Below, in pieces: positions 19,001-26,922 of a stretch of DNA of 64,000 nucleotides (positions are counted from its first letter, which is position 1; every line of letters begins with the position of its first letter). The notes under the pieces are model-generated. The model was not told the origin of the DNA, ran no database searches, and saw only the letters and a list, made by a program, of their open reading frames with translations. Location: the NCBI RefSeq assembly GCF_019104945.1, contig NZ_JAHRWW010000046.1, forward strand, positions 1-64,000, read 5' to 3'. The position numbers and the translations under genes are program-made. The stretch is from Thermomonas sp. (GTDB taxonomy: Bacteria; Pseudomonadota; Gammaproteobacteria; Xanthomonadales; Xanthomonadaceae).

Positions 19001-19782
19001 GGAATGTGGGCTTTAGCCTGCAGAAAGCCGACCTCGATACCACCGTAGGCAATGTCGATCGTCGTGCGGTGAGCGTTAATGGTGGGCGTACGTCAAACGC
19101 AACGCAGTGGCAGAGCAAGGTGGAATATCGCCGCGACACGGGCGCAGAACAGCGCACGCAGTGGGTAACCACCAATACTCTGACGCATAAGCTGAGCGAG
19201 AGCTTTCGCATTGCGGCGCGGTTGAATTATTCACGCACCGAAGATGATTTACTCGCAGCGGCGGGAGCGAAGTTTACCGAGAGCAACTTTGGTTTTGCTT
19301 GGCGCCCGTGGAATAGTGAGCGTGTTGCGCTGTTTGGGCGCTATACCTATCTGTATGACGTCTCCGCGCTGCCGCAGGTGGGGATCACCGTGGCGAACTA
19401 CGATCAGCGCAGCCAAGTGCTATCGCTTGAAGGCGTGTACAAGGCCGATTCACGTTGGGAGTACGCGGGCAAGCTGGCGCGGCGCACGGGTGAAGTGCGC
19501 ATGGGGCGCTTAACTGGCGCTTGGGCTGACTCCACCGCAAACTTCGCCGCAGGTCAGCTGCGTTACGATGTGGGCGGGCAGTGGCATGCACTAGGTGAGC
19601 TGCGTTGGCTGGGTGTGAGCCAGGGCGGCGACCGTTCGGGCGTGCTGGTGGGTTTAGATCGCGATATCGGACGCAATTTCCGCATCGGTGTGGGCTATAA
19701 CTTCACCGACTTCAGTGACAATCTGACCAATTTCGATTACGACCACCGCGGTTTCTTCTTGAATATCACGGGGCGTTATTGA
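16093..19782 (+). CDS. Large outer-membrane beta-barrel protein (1229 aa), partner of the giant repeat protein
   Basis: A strong AGGAGAAGG site precedes the ATG. A signal peptide (ending GALAQ) is followed by an acidic segment with a Cys pair. Next comes a periplasmic or extracellular region of beta domains (about residues 90-400), including VQLPNGGVIWATEDPN and GSKIRLQGRNLP. The C-terminal two thirds is a run of alternating aromatic strands ending in GFFLNITGRY, the terminal-aromatic signal of outer-membrane barrels recognised by Bam. There is no TonB box or plug domain, so it is not a TonB receptor. The tight spacing to the giant DUF11/OmpA gene and the shared terminator argue that it is the pore, anchor or export partner of that protein. 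No named family is recognised. Confidence 0.82.
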   Translation: MKMKMKLLDCALMGILATLASQGALAQEQQAEQEKDAGSVSCAEASCADANGAVLMQVRTRGKRVPATANAAETTEALQPDRRVTVETEQGGKAVALGKWSVQLPNGGVIWATEDPNLGQPQLDVSASSVAAFDGSRIVRPVQFYSYNNYSAFIQRAEVLVFKASDADLVTPLAKIPLDVAAVSNAEWDGTLPADFKAKAGDELIYIVRAYGENGAFDETMPRKIQLVLPDEADRAGQMLRNSTERKLGESLSTGEAESRSLVEGVFGNSSLRIQNIPIYGSKIRLQGRNLPDNSSVKINGRSFPLDMERKLVAEFLEPVGQHQFNIEVSGAGIATPIKRTIDVDVTGKYMFAVALADLTLSNGSVSGSIEPLAGDEHFDKDLTADGRLAFYLKGKIKGKYLVTAQADTREREVEDLFKGFWKADPQDIFRRLDPDQYYPVYGDDSNTYRDVDTMGRLYVRVDWDKSQALWGNFNTGITGTEYGQYSRSLYGGALSWRSRASTAQGDARSELKLFGSEAQTAPGHSEFLGTGGSLYYLKHTDVLPGSERVVLEVRDPTTGRTEARVELLDGADYQIDDMQGRIILTRPLSLITRENMPTLTRDTPLDGLLQVLLVDYEYVPQGFNADEVTAGFRGKQWFGDHFAIGGTYVDENRAGDDYTLAGVDITLQAGRGTYLKLEQSHTEATSAPVFFSNNGGLTFTQINPVLGARKGDARAVEARANFKELGWTELDWTAGAWWRQVDAGYSISRFDLGQNIEEVGAEVSGQFTPNVSLYSRFSRADRGLERLEQGQVTVEWHITDFDNLSAELRQVDERRFSGNATGLLAALQYKHRFGSALELYGTAQKTLDNDSGNYADNDAITLGAKYLFGDLSSVNAEVTHGDRGDAALIGAEYKLNPTHSLYTNYAHSTDRSPYDPLFNNRRDNGWTVGQRWRLSNQVNLYSESQWLKAPNQSGLAHTFGMDFYPALGWNVGFSLQKADLDTTVGNVDRRAVSVNGGRTSNATQWQSKVEYRRDTGAEQRTQWVTTNTLTHKLSESFRIAARLNYSRTEDDLLAAAGAKFTESNFGFAWRPWNSERVALFGRYTYLYDVSALPQVGITVANYDQRSQVLSLEGVYKADSRWEYAGKLARRTGEVRMGRLTGAWADSTANFAAGQLRYDVGGQWHALGELRWLGVSQGGDRSGVLVGLDRDIGRNFRIGVGYNFTDFSDNLTNFDYDHRGFFLNITGRY

Positions 19783-19807
19783 TCCGTACCTAACGCTGAG
19801 TGTTCTA

Positions 19808-19838
19808 CGAAAAGGCCACCGTGAAGGTGGCTTTTTCG
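19808..19838 (+). terminator. Rho-independent terminator of the surface operon
   Basis: CGAAAAGGCCACC-GTGA-AGGTGGCTTTTTCG forms a long hairpin with A and T flanks, 25 bases after the barrel stop. The symmetry allows it to work for the convergent small gene as well. Confidence 0.85.
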
Positions 19839-19872
19839 TGACCGGTTTGGATCTAGATGGGGGACGTCGTCT

Positions 19873-20259
19873 CTAGCGGATAGTGTCATCGAGAGGGATG
19901 ACACCATCGAGCTTGCAGACAATCCGGTTGGTTGGATGATGCAATACGCGGATCACCGTGCTGTTGCCAAACCTGCCAAGTGCCTCCTTGGGCACTTCTG
20001 TATCAACCGGAACTTTGGTGTGCCCGCCAGAGGGGACGGAGTTGTCGATCAGCACCCATAGCCGCACGGGCACCATATCGGTGGCCGTGGGCGGCCCCAG
20101 CGCCTGCACGGACTTCACCACGGCTCTAGCTGAGACCCATGGGCGAGATGTGTCGTTGGCGTCGCGTTTGCGTATTCTGCTGCCATACCACATCAGTAGG
20201 CCGATTCCGGCGAATGTTGCGAAGAAAAGTAGCAGGCCGATAGGGATTGGAAAGTTCAT
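19873..20259 (-). CDS. Small membrane-anchored protein of unknown function
   Basis: One N-terminal membrane helix (PIGLLLFFATFAGIGLLMW) is followed by basic residues and a soluble beta-rich domain of about 90 residues. That domain resembles small proteins with a domain of the pattern ARAVVxSV..VRLWVLID.....VRVLHHP (DUF3592-like), whose role is unknown. Two ATGs are adjacent; GAGG lies 7 bases before the second, so I start at 20259. The gene stands alone, convergent with the surface operon and divergent from clpB. Confidence 0.7.
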   Translation of the reverse strand: MNFPIPIGLLLFFATFAGIGLLMWYGSRIRKRDANDTSRPWVSARAVVKSVQALGPPTATDMVPVRLWVLIDNSVPSGGHTKVPVDTEVPKEALGRFGNSTVIRVLHHPTNRIVCKLDGVIPLDDTIR

Positions 20260-20364
20260 CATGCCACCTCGGAGCGGGTATCTAAATGCTTGATGGTTGC
20301 TTGGTATTACGTCAGGTTGGGCAAAAACTGGACAGGGAAACGCGGGGAGGCCACGTGTCTGGGG

Positions 20365-20391
20365 CTTGGAAGTTCCAGATTTGCCCTCATC
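20365..20391 (+). promoter_or_regulatory. Heat-shock (sigma-32-like) promoter of clpB
   Basis: CTTGGAA, 12 bases, then CCCTCATC resembles the sigma-32 consensus (CTTGAAA, then CCCCATNT) and lies about 35 bases before the clpB start, as expected for a chaperone gene. Confidence 0.5.
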
Positions 20392-20425
20392 TTTAATCCA
20401 GTTCTCGATCTTCTGAGGTTTCGCT

Positions 20426-23008
20426 ATGCGTATGGATAAATTGACTTCGCGCTTTCAAGAAGCTTTAAGCGATGCGCAGTCGCTGGCCGTGGGGCGTGAT
20501 CATAATTTGATTGAACCGGCCCATCTGCTGCTGGCGCTGATCGACCAGCGTGGCGGTGGTAGCCGTCCGTTGTTGGCGCAGGCGGGGATCAATGTACCAA
20601 CGCTGCGTGAGCGGTTGATCGAGCAACTCGACAAACTTCCTAAAGTGTCCGGGCAAGCAGGCAATGTGCAAATGGGTAACGACCTTGCACGCATGCTCAA
20701 TGTCACCGATAAACTTGCGCAGCAGCGCGGTGATGCCTATATCGCGAGCGAACTTTTTCTACTGGCGGCGTTGGAAGATAGTGGCGCTCTTGGCAAGGCT
20801 CTGAAGGCCGCAGGTGGTGACACGCAGCGGCTGGAAGCCGCCGTTGAAAAATTGCGTGGGGGTGAAAAAGTGACCGATGAAAACGCAGAGGAAGCGCGGC
20901 AGGCGCTGGAAAAGTACACGATCGACCTGACGGCACGTGCCGAAAACGGCAAGCTTGACCCGGTGGTAGGGCGCGATGAAGAAATCCGCCGCACCGTACA
21001 GGTTCTGCAGCGGCGCACCAAAAATAATCCGGTGTTAATCGGTGAGCCTGGCGTGGGTAAAACCGCTATTGCCGAAGGGCTGGCGCAGCGCATCGTGAAT
21101 AACGAGGTGCCAGAAGGCCTGCGCGGCAAGCGCTTGCTCAGTCTCGATATGGGCGCGCTGATTGCGGGCGCAAAGTTTCGTGGTGAGTTTGAAGAACGCC
21201 TCAAAGCGGTGCTGAATGATCTGGCTAAAAATGAAGGCCAAATTATTTTGTTTATCGACGAACTGCACACCATGGTGGGTGCGGGCAAGGCCGAAGGCGC
21301 GATGGATGCAGGCAATATGCTCAAACCTGCGCTGGCGCGCGGCGAGCTGCATTGTATTGGCGCGACCACGCTGGACGAATACCGCAAGTACATTGAAAAA
21401 GACGCGGCGCTAGAACGGCGCTTTCAAAAAGTCTTTGTTGGTGAGCCTTCGGTGGAAGACACTATCGCTATCTTGCGTGGCCTGAAAGAGCGCTATGCGC
21501 TGCATCACGGCGTGGAGATCACCGACCCTGCGATTGTGGCAGCGGCGACGCTGTCGAACCGCTATATCGCCGACCGCCAACTGCCGGATAAAGCCATCGA
21601 TCTGATGGACGAAGCCGCGTCACGCATCCGCATGGAAATTGATTCCAAGCCGGAAGAGATGGATCGGAAAGAACGCCGTCTTATCCAGCTAAAAATTCAG
21701 CGCGAAGCATTGAAGAAAGAAAAAGATGCCGAGTCCAAGCAGCGTCTTGCCGATTTAGAAAGCGAAATCACGGAACTTGAGCGCGACTACAGCGATTTGG
21801 AAGAAATCTGGAAGGCCGAAAAAGCCACGCTGCAGGGTGCAACTAAAGTAAAAGAGCAAATCGAGGTTGCTCGTTTGGAGCTGGAGGCCGCACAGCGCAA
21901 GCAGGATTACGCCAAAATGAGCGAGATCCAATACGGGCGTATTCCCGCACTAGAGAAACAGCTGCAGGCCGCGCAAGAGGCTGAAACCAAAGGCTTTACG
22001 TTGTTGCAGGATAAAGTAACCGCCGAAGAAATTGCGCAAGTGGTGGCGCGTTGGACCGGTATTCCGGTGAGTAAGATGCTGGAAGGCGAGCGCGAAAAAT
22101 TGCTGCAAATGGAAGACCAGCTGCACACCCGTGTGGTGGGGCAGGAAGAGGCAATTAAAGTCGTAAGTGATGCGGTGCGTCGTTCGCGCGCGGGGCTAAG
22201 TGACCCGAACCGCCCCAGTGGCTCGTTCCTGTTTTTAGGCCCTACCGGCGTGGGTAAAACGGAGTTGTGCAAAGCACTGGCTGAATTTCTATTCGACTCT
22301 GCCGACGCCATGGTGCGTATCGACATGAGCGAGTTTATGGAGAAGCACGCGGTGAGCCGTATGATCGGTGCGCCTCCGGGCTATGTGGGTTATGAAGAAG
22401 GCGGTTATCTCACCGAGGCCGTGCGCCGTCGTCCGTACAGTGTGATCTTGCTGGACGAGGTGGAGAAAGCACATCCCGACGTGTTCAATATCCTGCTGCA
22501 AGTGCTCGACGATGGCCGACTCACCGATGGCCAAGGTCGCACAGTAGATTTTCGCAATACCGTGATCGTGATGACCTCCAATCTCGGCAGCCATCAAATT
22601 CAAGAGCTGGCCGGAGATGATTCGCCGGAAGCCTATCTACAAATGAAGGCGGCCGTGATGGGCGTAGTGCAGGTGCATTTCCGCCCTGAGTTCATCAATC
22701 GCTTGGATGATCTAGTGGTGTTTCATCCACTCAATCAAGCGCAGATTAAGCAAATTGCGCGCATCCAGTTGCGCAGCTTAGAAAAGCGTTTGGCCGAACG
22801 TGGCATTCGCATTGAACTCTCGGACGCCGCGTTTGATCTACTGGGTAGTGCGGGCTTTGATCCGGTGTATGGCGCGCGCCCGCTCAAACGCGCGATCCAA
22901 CAGCAGGTGGAAAACCCACTGGCGTCCAAAATTTTGGCAGGTGCGTTTTCCAGCGGTGATGTGGTGAAGGTGGATGCAGACGGTGGCAAGCTGGTGTTTG
23001 CCACATGA
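20426..23008 (+). CDS. clpB: ClpB disaggregase, AAA+ chaperone
   Basis: An ATP-driven cytoplasmic disaggregase that works with DnaK to rescue proteins from aggregates. The 860-residue length and order are standard: N-terminal Clp domain ([14 protein letters not shown] onward), first AAA+ module with GEPGVGKTA and FIDELHT, a coiled-coil middle domain with heptads (about 410-530), and a second AAA+ module with [10 protein letters not shown] and LLDEVEKAH. The C-terminus is the usual D2-small domain. It has a heat-shock-like promoter of its own. The stop codon overlaps the start of a broken BtuF-like gene (TGATG), so the two were once probably an operon. Confidence 0.98.
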   Translation: MRMDKLTSRFQEALSDAQSLAVGRDHNLIEPAHLLLALIDQRGGGSRPLLAQAGINVPTLRERLIEQLDKLPKVSGQAGNVQMGNDLARMLNVTDKLAQQRGDAYIASELFLLAALEDSGALGKALKAAGGDTQRLEAAVEKLRGGEKVTDENAEEARQALEKYTIDLTARAENGKLDPVVGRDEEIRRTVQVLQRRTKNNPVLIGEPGVGKTAIAEGLAQRIVNNEVPEGLRGKRLLSLDMGALIAGAKFRGEFEERLKAVLNDLAKNEGQIILFIDELHTMVGAGKAEGAMDAGNMLKPALARGELHCIGATTLDEYRKYIEKDAALERRFQKVFVGEPSVEDTIAILRGLKERYALHHGVEITDPAIVAAATLSNRYIADRQLPDKAIDLMDEAASRIRMEIDSKPEEMDRKERRLIQLKIQREALKKEKDAESKQRLADLESEITELERDYSDLEEIWKAEKATLQGATKVKEQIEVARLELEAAQRKQDYAKMSEIQYGRIPALEKQLQAAQEAETKGFTLLQDKVTAEEIAQVVARWTGIPVSKMLEGEREKLLQMEDQLHTRVVGQEEAIKVVSDAVRRSRAGLSDPNRPSGSFLFLGPTGVGKTELCKALAEFLFDSADAMVRIDMSEFMEKHAVSRMIGAPPGYVGYEEGGYLTEAVRRRPYSVILLDEVEKAHPDVFNILLQVLDDGRLTDGQGRTVDFRNTVIVMTSNLGSHQIQELAGDDSPEAYLQMKAAVMGVVQVHFRPEFINRLDDLVVFHPLNQAQIKQIARIQLRSLEKRLAERGIRIELSDAAFDLLGSAGFDPVYGARPLKRAIQQQVENPLASKILAGAFSSGDVVKVDADGGKLVFAT

Positions 23009-23176
23009 TGCGCGTCTTTTCACACACCTGCTCAAATACCGAAATCGTTATTGGTATGTGACCCGCGTTCGCCCAAAGTGTTGGTGGAATGGTGGCCGAA
23101 GCCGGTAATTGTACCGGCGCGGCAGTCGTGGGTGACCGATATGATTCAGCGCGCCGGTGGCGAAAATCCGTTGCTT
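23008..23176 (+). pseudogene. Remnant of a cobalamin-binding (BtuF-like) periplasmic protein gene
   Basis: ATG at 23008 overlaps the clpB stop and encodes [17 protein letters not shown] before a TGA. This is the recognisable N-terminus of the BtuF-like family (SHTCSNTEIV). In another frame, directly after it, comes PKVLVEWWPKPVIVPARQSWVTD and IQRAGGENPL, a stretch from the C-terminal half of the same family. The roughly 150 residues that should lie between are missing and the frame has shifted, so the gene is dead by internal deletion. The 3' end runs into the convergent metY gene. Intact relatives bind a metal chelate or vitamin B12. Confidence 0.82.
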
Positions 23177-24446
23177 AAACCGCGTCCAGTGCTTGGTCGA
23201 TATCGGCGATTAAGTCGTCGATATGCTCAATGCCAACGCATAGACGCACCAGATCTTTAGTGACGCCAGCGGTTTTGAGTTCTTCATCATCCAGCTGACG
23301 GTGGGTGGTTGAGGCTGGGTGGCAGGCCAGCGATTTGGCATCGCCGATATTCACCAAACGCTTCACCACTTGCAGCTTGTCCATAAAGCGCGCGCAGGCG
23401 GCTACATCGCCTTTAATGCCAAAGGTAAATAGTGATGAGGGAATGCCACCGTCCATATACTTCTGACTGAGCGCGTGCTCGCTGTCGCCTTCCAGCCCAC
23501 CAAAATGCACCCAGCCAACCTTCGGATGGTGTTTGAGGTGTTTCGCCAATGCCAAGGCATTTTGGCAGTGCCGCTCCATGCGCAGGGCTAATGTTTCCAC
23601 CCCCTGCAAAATAAGGAACGCGTTGAACGGTGACAGTGCGCCGCCGGTGTTGCGCAGTGCCACGGTGCGTGCACGCGCAATGTAAGCTGCAGGGCCGAAG
23701 GCTTCGGTATACACCACACCATGATAGGCCGGTTCAGGCGTATAGAATTGCTTGAAGCGTGGGTTGCCCTGCCATTGGAATTTTCCGGAATCCACAATAA
23801 TGCCGCCAATGGAATTGCCGTGGCCGCCAAGGTATTTGGTCATTGCGTGCACGATGATGTCGGCGCCGTGTTCGATCGGGCGGCATAGGATCGGCGTAGG
23901 TGCGGTGTTGTCCACCACCAGAGGCAGGCCGTGATCGTGCGCCACCTTGGCCAAGGCGGCAATGTCCACCACATTACCCGCTGGGTTGCCGACGGATTCG
24001 CAGTAGATCGCGCGGGTGTTTTCATCAATCGCGGCCGCAAACGCGGCAGGGTCACGGCCATCCACTAGGCGCGCTTCCACGCCTTGAGCTTTCAGCGTGT
24101 GTTTGAAGAATGTGTAGGTGCCGCCGTACACCTGACTGGTGGCTACGATGTTGTCGCCCGCTTCCACCAAGGTTTGAATGGCCGCTGTAATCGCCGCCAT
24201 ACCAGACGCAAACGCCAGCGCCGCTACGCCGCCTTCGAGCTGGGCGATACGCTGTTCTAGTACGTCGGTGGTGGGGTTCATGATGCGCGTGTAGATATTG
24301 CCCGGCACCTTTAGGTCAAACAGATCCGCGCCGTGCTGGGTGTCGTCAAAGGTGAAGCTGGTGGTTTGATAAATTGGTACAACGACGGAGCGGGTGGTGG
24401 GATCGCTGGTAAAGCCGCCGTGGATGGCAATAGTTTCGCGTTTCAT
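23175..24446 (-). CDS. metY: O-acetylhomoserine sulfhydrylase (PLP enzyme)
   Basis: This enzyme makes homocysteine from O-acetyl- or O-succinylhomoserine and sulfide in methionine synthesis. It is a Cys/Met-metabolism PLP fold-type I enzyme. The N-terminus is typical (ETIAIHGGFTSDPTTRSVVVPIYQTTSF), the aspartate contacting PLP is in VVDNTAPTP, and the PLP lysine is in HAMTKYLGGHG. Length 423 aa is closer to MetY than to MetB or MetC (about 390). AGGAG lies 8 bases before the ATG. The gene is on its own, convergent with the BtuF remnant. An O-succinylhomoserine-using variant cannot be ruled out from sequence alone. Confidence 0.93.
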   Translation of the reverse strand: MKRETIAIHGGFTSDPTTRSVVVPIYQTTSFTFDDTQHGADLFDLKVPGNIYTRIMNPTTDVLEQRIAQLEGGVAALAFASGMAAITAAIQTLVEAGDNIVATSQVYGGTYTFFKHTLKAQGVEARLVDGRDPAAFAAAIDENTRAIYCESVGNPAGNVVDIAALAKVAHDHGLPLVVDNTAPTPILCRPIEHGADIIVHAMTKYLGGHGNSIGGIIVDSGKFQWQGNPRFKQFYTPEPAYHGVVYTEAFGPAAYIARARTVALRNTGGALSPFNAFLILQGVETLALRMERHCQNALALAKHLKHHPKVGWVHFGGLEGDSEHALSQKYMDGGIPSSLFTFGIKGDVAACARFMDKLQVVKRLVNIGDAKSLACHPASTTHRQLDDEELKTAGVTKDLVRLCVGIEHIDDLIADIDQALDAV

Positions 24447-24642
24447 GGGTAAAGCTCCTAGCCAACTCTTGGCAATGTAACGTGGAATAAGCGAAGGATA
24501 TGTGTCGGTGGACGTGCTTTATGGCTATATCCATATGCACGGATGCCGTTTGTGTCTCTAGGTTTGCGGGTAACCGATCTTTGCGTAGCCGAGTTTCGTG
24601 CCAGAATGCGTGTTAGAAGGGGGTAGGGGGGCGTCTAGCCGC

Positions 24643-26922
24643 ATGTTTGATTCACGCGCGTTTCCCACGTCATGGCTGCAGAGTCGCTACGACTTGATCG
24701 TTGGCTTGGGGGCGCTCTGCGTGTTGTTGCAGCAAATTACGGTGGACTACCAAAGCCAGCTTTCTGGCTTAACTATCAAAGGCTCCTTGATCCATCTGCA
24801 TATGGCCCTGTTGTTTGCGGTGGCCATGCTGGCGCGCGAGCGTCGTATCTTTACGCTGGTGATGATCATCACCGCCGCCGCGTGGATACTTCCACGCTTC
24901 ATAAGAGATGGGGCCGATGATTTCTTGATGCTCACATGGAGCGTTGTGATGTGGGCGCTGTCGTGGGCGTGGATATTGTGGTGCGCCCATTTGGCAGGCT
25001 GGCCGCGCGCTTCGGGAGACAATCACTTTACCCGGCGTGATCTCGTGCCGTTTGCGTTCTATGGGCTATTTTTATATCCGCTAGGGGCGGCGCTATTAAG
25101 CAGCAGCATCGTGTTATTAACCAGCCCTGCGCAGGCGCTGAACTCGGCGTTTCAAGCGTTTTTTGCGAAACAGTTTGGCGTTACTGTGTTGGTGCTTCCA
25201 TTGGTTGTGGCTTGGGGTGAGCGTGGCCGTCAGCGCTGGCAAAAACCGCTGCAATCGCACGATATCGGCATCTTTGTACTGCTGCTACTCGGCTTGGCAC
25301 TGAGCCTGTGGGCGACATGGCGTATTCGCGGCGGGTTTGGCATTCAGGCTGGTGGTTTCAGCAGTGTGGTGATGGATTACCGCTTCGCCCTACTCGCAGC
25401 ACTGCTGTGGTGTGTACTGCGCCTGCCGACTACGGTGGCGATGGTGTTCCTCAGCCTTACATTATTTGCATTGGTGAATGCCAGTGCGGGTGCGGCATCG
25501 CAATCGAATACGATGCTGGGCTTTATCAATATGGTGCACATCACATTAGAAACCAGCGTGCTGCTGATGACGATGTGCTACTTGTGGGTGCTTAGCAGGG
25601 ATCGTAGAGAGTTATCGAGGCGTCTGGCCGCAGAAACGCTACGCGATACCGTGACAGGTTTGCCTAACCTCAAGGCGCTAAGGCGCTATGCCAATGAGCA
25701 GCCATTGCAGCGTCACGAGCTTGGGTATCTGCTGCTTGATCAAACCGACACATTGCTAGGTAGTTTCGGGCTAGAAGCGCAGGCGGCTGCGATGCGAACA
25801 GTGGCCGCGCAATTGAAGTCGTTGGTGCGTGTGTATTACGTGGGGGCTGGGCATTTTGTTCTACTGCCACATGCCAAAGCAGGTGATGATGTTTGGGATC
25901 GCCTTGTGGCGCAGGTCGAGCAGACCGAGCTGCGTGTTGGGGGGCAGACGGTACGGCTGCTGCCCTATTTGGGTGTGGCCGCGCTTCCAGATGGTGCAAC
26001 GCCGGTGGATACTGCGCTTCTATCTGCATCATCATTGGCCTATGAAGCGCGCCACTTTAGCGAGGTTCGGCCGCGCTACAGCACACAAGACGATGGCTTG
26101 GTGCGTGAAGATCGCCGGCAGCAGTTACAAGATGCCGCTGAAGCCTTGGCTTGTTTACGAAACGAACGGGTAGAGTTGTATTTTCAGCCTATTCGGCACT
26201 CGAATCACACAGAGACCGCTCGCCGCAGTGTAACGGGCGAAGTGCTGTGCCGACTGCGTAATGAACACGGTGAGCTCTTATCACCGGCGCGGTTCATTCC
26301 TGCCATTGAGCAATCGGGGCGCGGCACCGAACTGGATCTGGCGGTGCTGCGGGCATTATTTGCTTTGCTGCGTCGTTATCCGCGTGCGCTTCCGCACTGC
26401 CGTCATGTTGCGGTGAATCTAACCGGGCAAAGCTTGGCATCGACTAGTTTTCAGGTAGAGCTCCGCACATTGTTGGCCGACTCGCCACTGCCGCTTTCAG
26501 CGCTGTGTTTTGAAATAACCGAGACAGCAGCAATTTCGAGCACGAGCGCAGCCAATCAATTGCTCGAAGACCTGCGTGGCAAGGGCTGCCGTATTGCGAT
26601 CGACGATTTTGGTGTGGGCATGCAGAGCTTCTCGCGGTTGAAAGAATTGCCGGTTGATATCATCAAGATTGACGGTTCTTTTGTGCGTAATGTCACCCAG
26701 CGCGGGCGCGATTACGCGCTGGTGCAAGCCTCGGTTGCCGTGGCAAAAGCATTCGGTACGGAAACCGTTGCGGAGTACGTGGAAAACGAAGCAACGGCAA
26801 ATTGCCTGCGTGGGATGGGTGTGGATTGGTTGCAGAGCTATCTGTATTCACCACCGGTACCGTTCGTGCAGGTGTTGGCAGGTGCTTCTGAGCGTTCTGG
26901 AATGGTGGCAAGTATCCATTAG
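24643..26922 (+). CDS. Membrane EAL phosphodiesterase with degenerate GGDEF domain
   Basis: Eight or so membrane helices (about residues 15-315) form an MASE1-like sensor. A GGDEF domain follows (RDTVTGLPNLKAL), but its active loop reads VGAGHFVLL instead of GGDEF, so it cannot make cyclic-di-GMP; it may bind GTP or regulate. The C-terminal EAL domain (about 500-750) keeps the catalytic set: EVLCRL in place of EALxR, NLTGQS, EITETA, IDDFG, IKIDGSF, AEYVE and LQSYLYS. It should hydrolyse cyclic-di-GMP. The ORF is open from 24598; I prefer the Met at 24643 because the upstream 15 residues look non-native. It overlaps the convergent ybaL gene by four bases. Confidence 0.9.
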   Translation: MFDSRAFPTSWLQSRYDLIVGLGALCVLLQQITVDYQSQLSGLTIKGSLIHLHMALLFAVAMLARERRIFTLVMIITAAAWILPRFIRDGADDFLMLTWSVVMWALSWAWILWCAHLAGWPRASGDNHFTRRDLVPFAFYGLFLYPLGAALLSSSIVLLTSPAQALNSAFQAFFAKQFGVTVLVLPLVVAWGERGRQRWQKPLQSHDIGIFVLLLLGLALSLWATWRIRGGFGIQAGGFSSVVMDYRFALLAALLWCVLRLPTTVAMVFLSLTLFALVNASAGAASQSNTMLGFINMVHITLETSVLLMTMCYLWVLSRDRRELSRRLAAETLRDTVTGLPNLKALRRYANEQPLQRHELGYLLLDQTDTLLGSFGLEAQAAAMRTVAAQLKSLVRVYYVGAGHFVLLPHAKAGDDVWDRLVAQVEQTELRVGGQTVRLLPYLGVAALPDGATPVDTALLSASSLAYEARHFSEVRPRYSTQDDGLVREDRRQQLQDAAEALACLRNERVELYFQPIRHSNHTETARRSVTGEVLCRLRNEHGELLSPARFIPAIEQSGRGTELDLAVLRALFALLRRYPRALPHCRHVAVNLTGQSLASTSFQVELRTLLADSPLPLSALCFEITETAAISSTSAANQLLEDLRGKGCRIAIDDFGVGMQSFSRLKELPVDIIKIDGSFVRNVTQRGRDYALVQASVAVAKAFGTETVAEYVENEATANCLRGMGVDWLQSYLYSPPVPFVQVLAGASERSGMVASIH

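Noticed and set aside
24540-24600. Possible cyclic-di-GMP riboswitch-like words (ACGCAAAG, GGTTACC, GCAAACC on the minus strand) between metY and the EAL gene
   Set aside because: The words occur in the wrong order and spacing for the GEMM-I fold, and I could not build the expected stems. A covariance-model search would decide.
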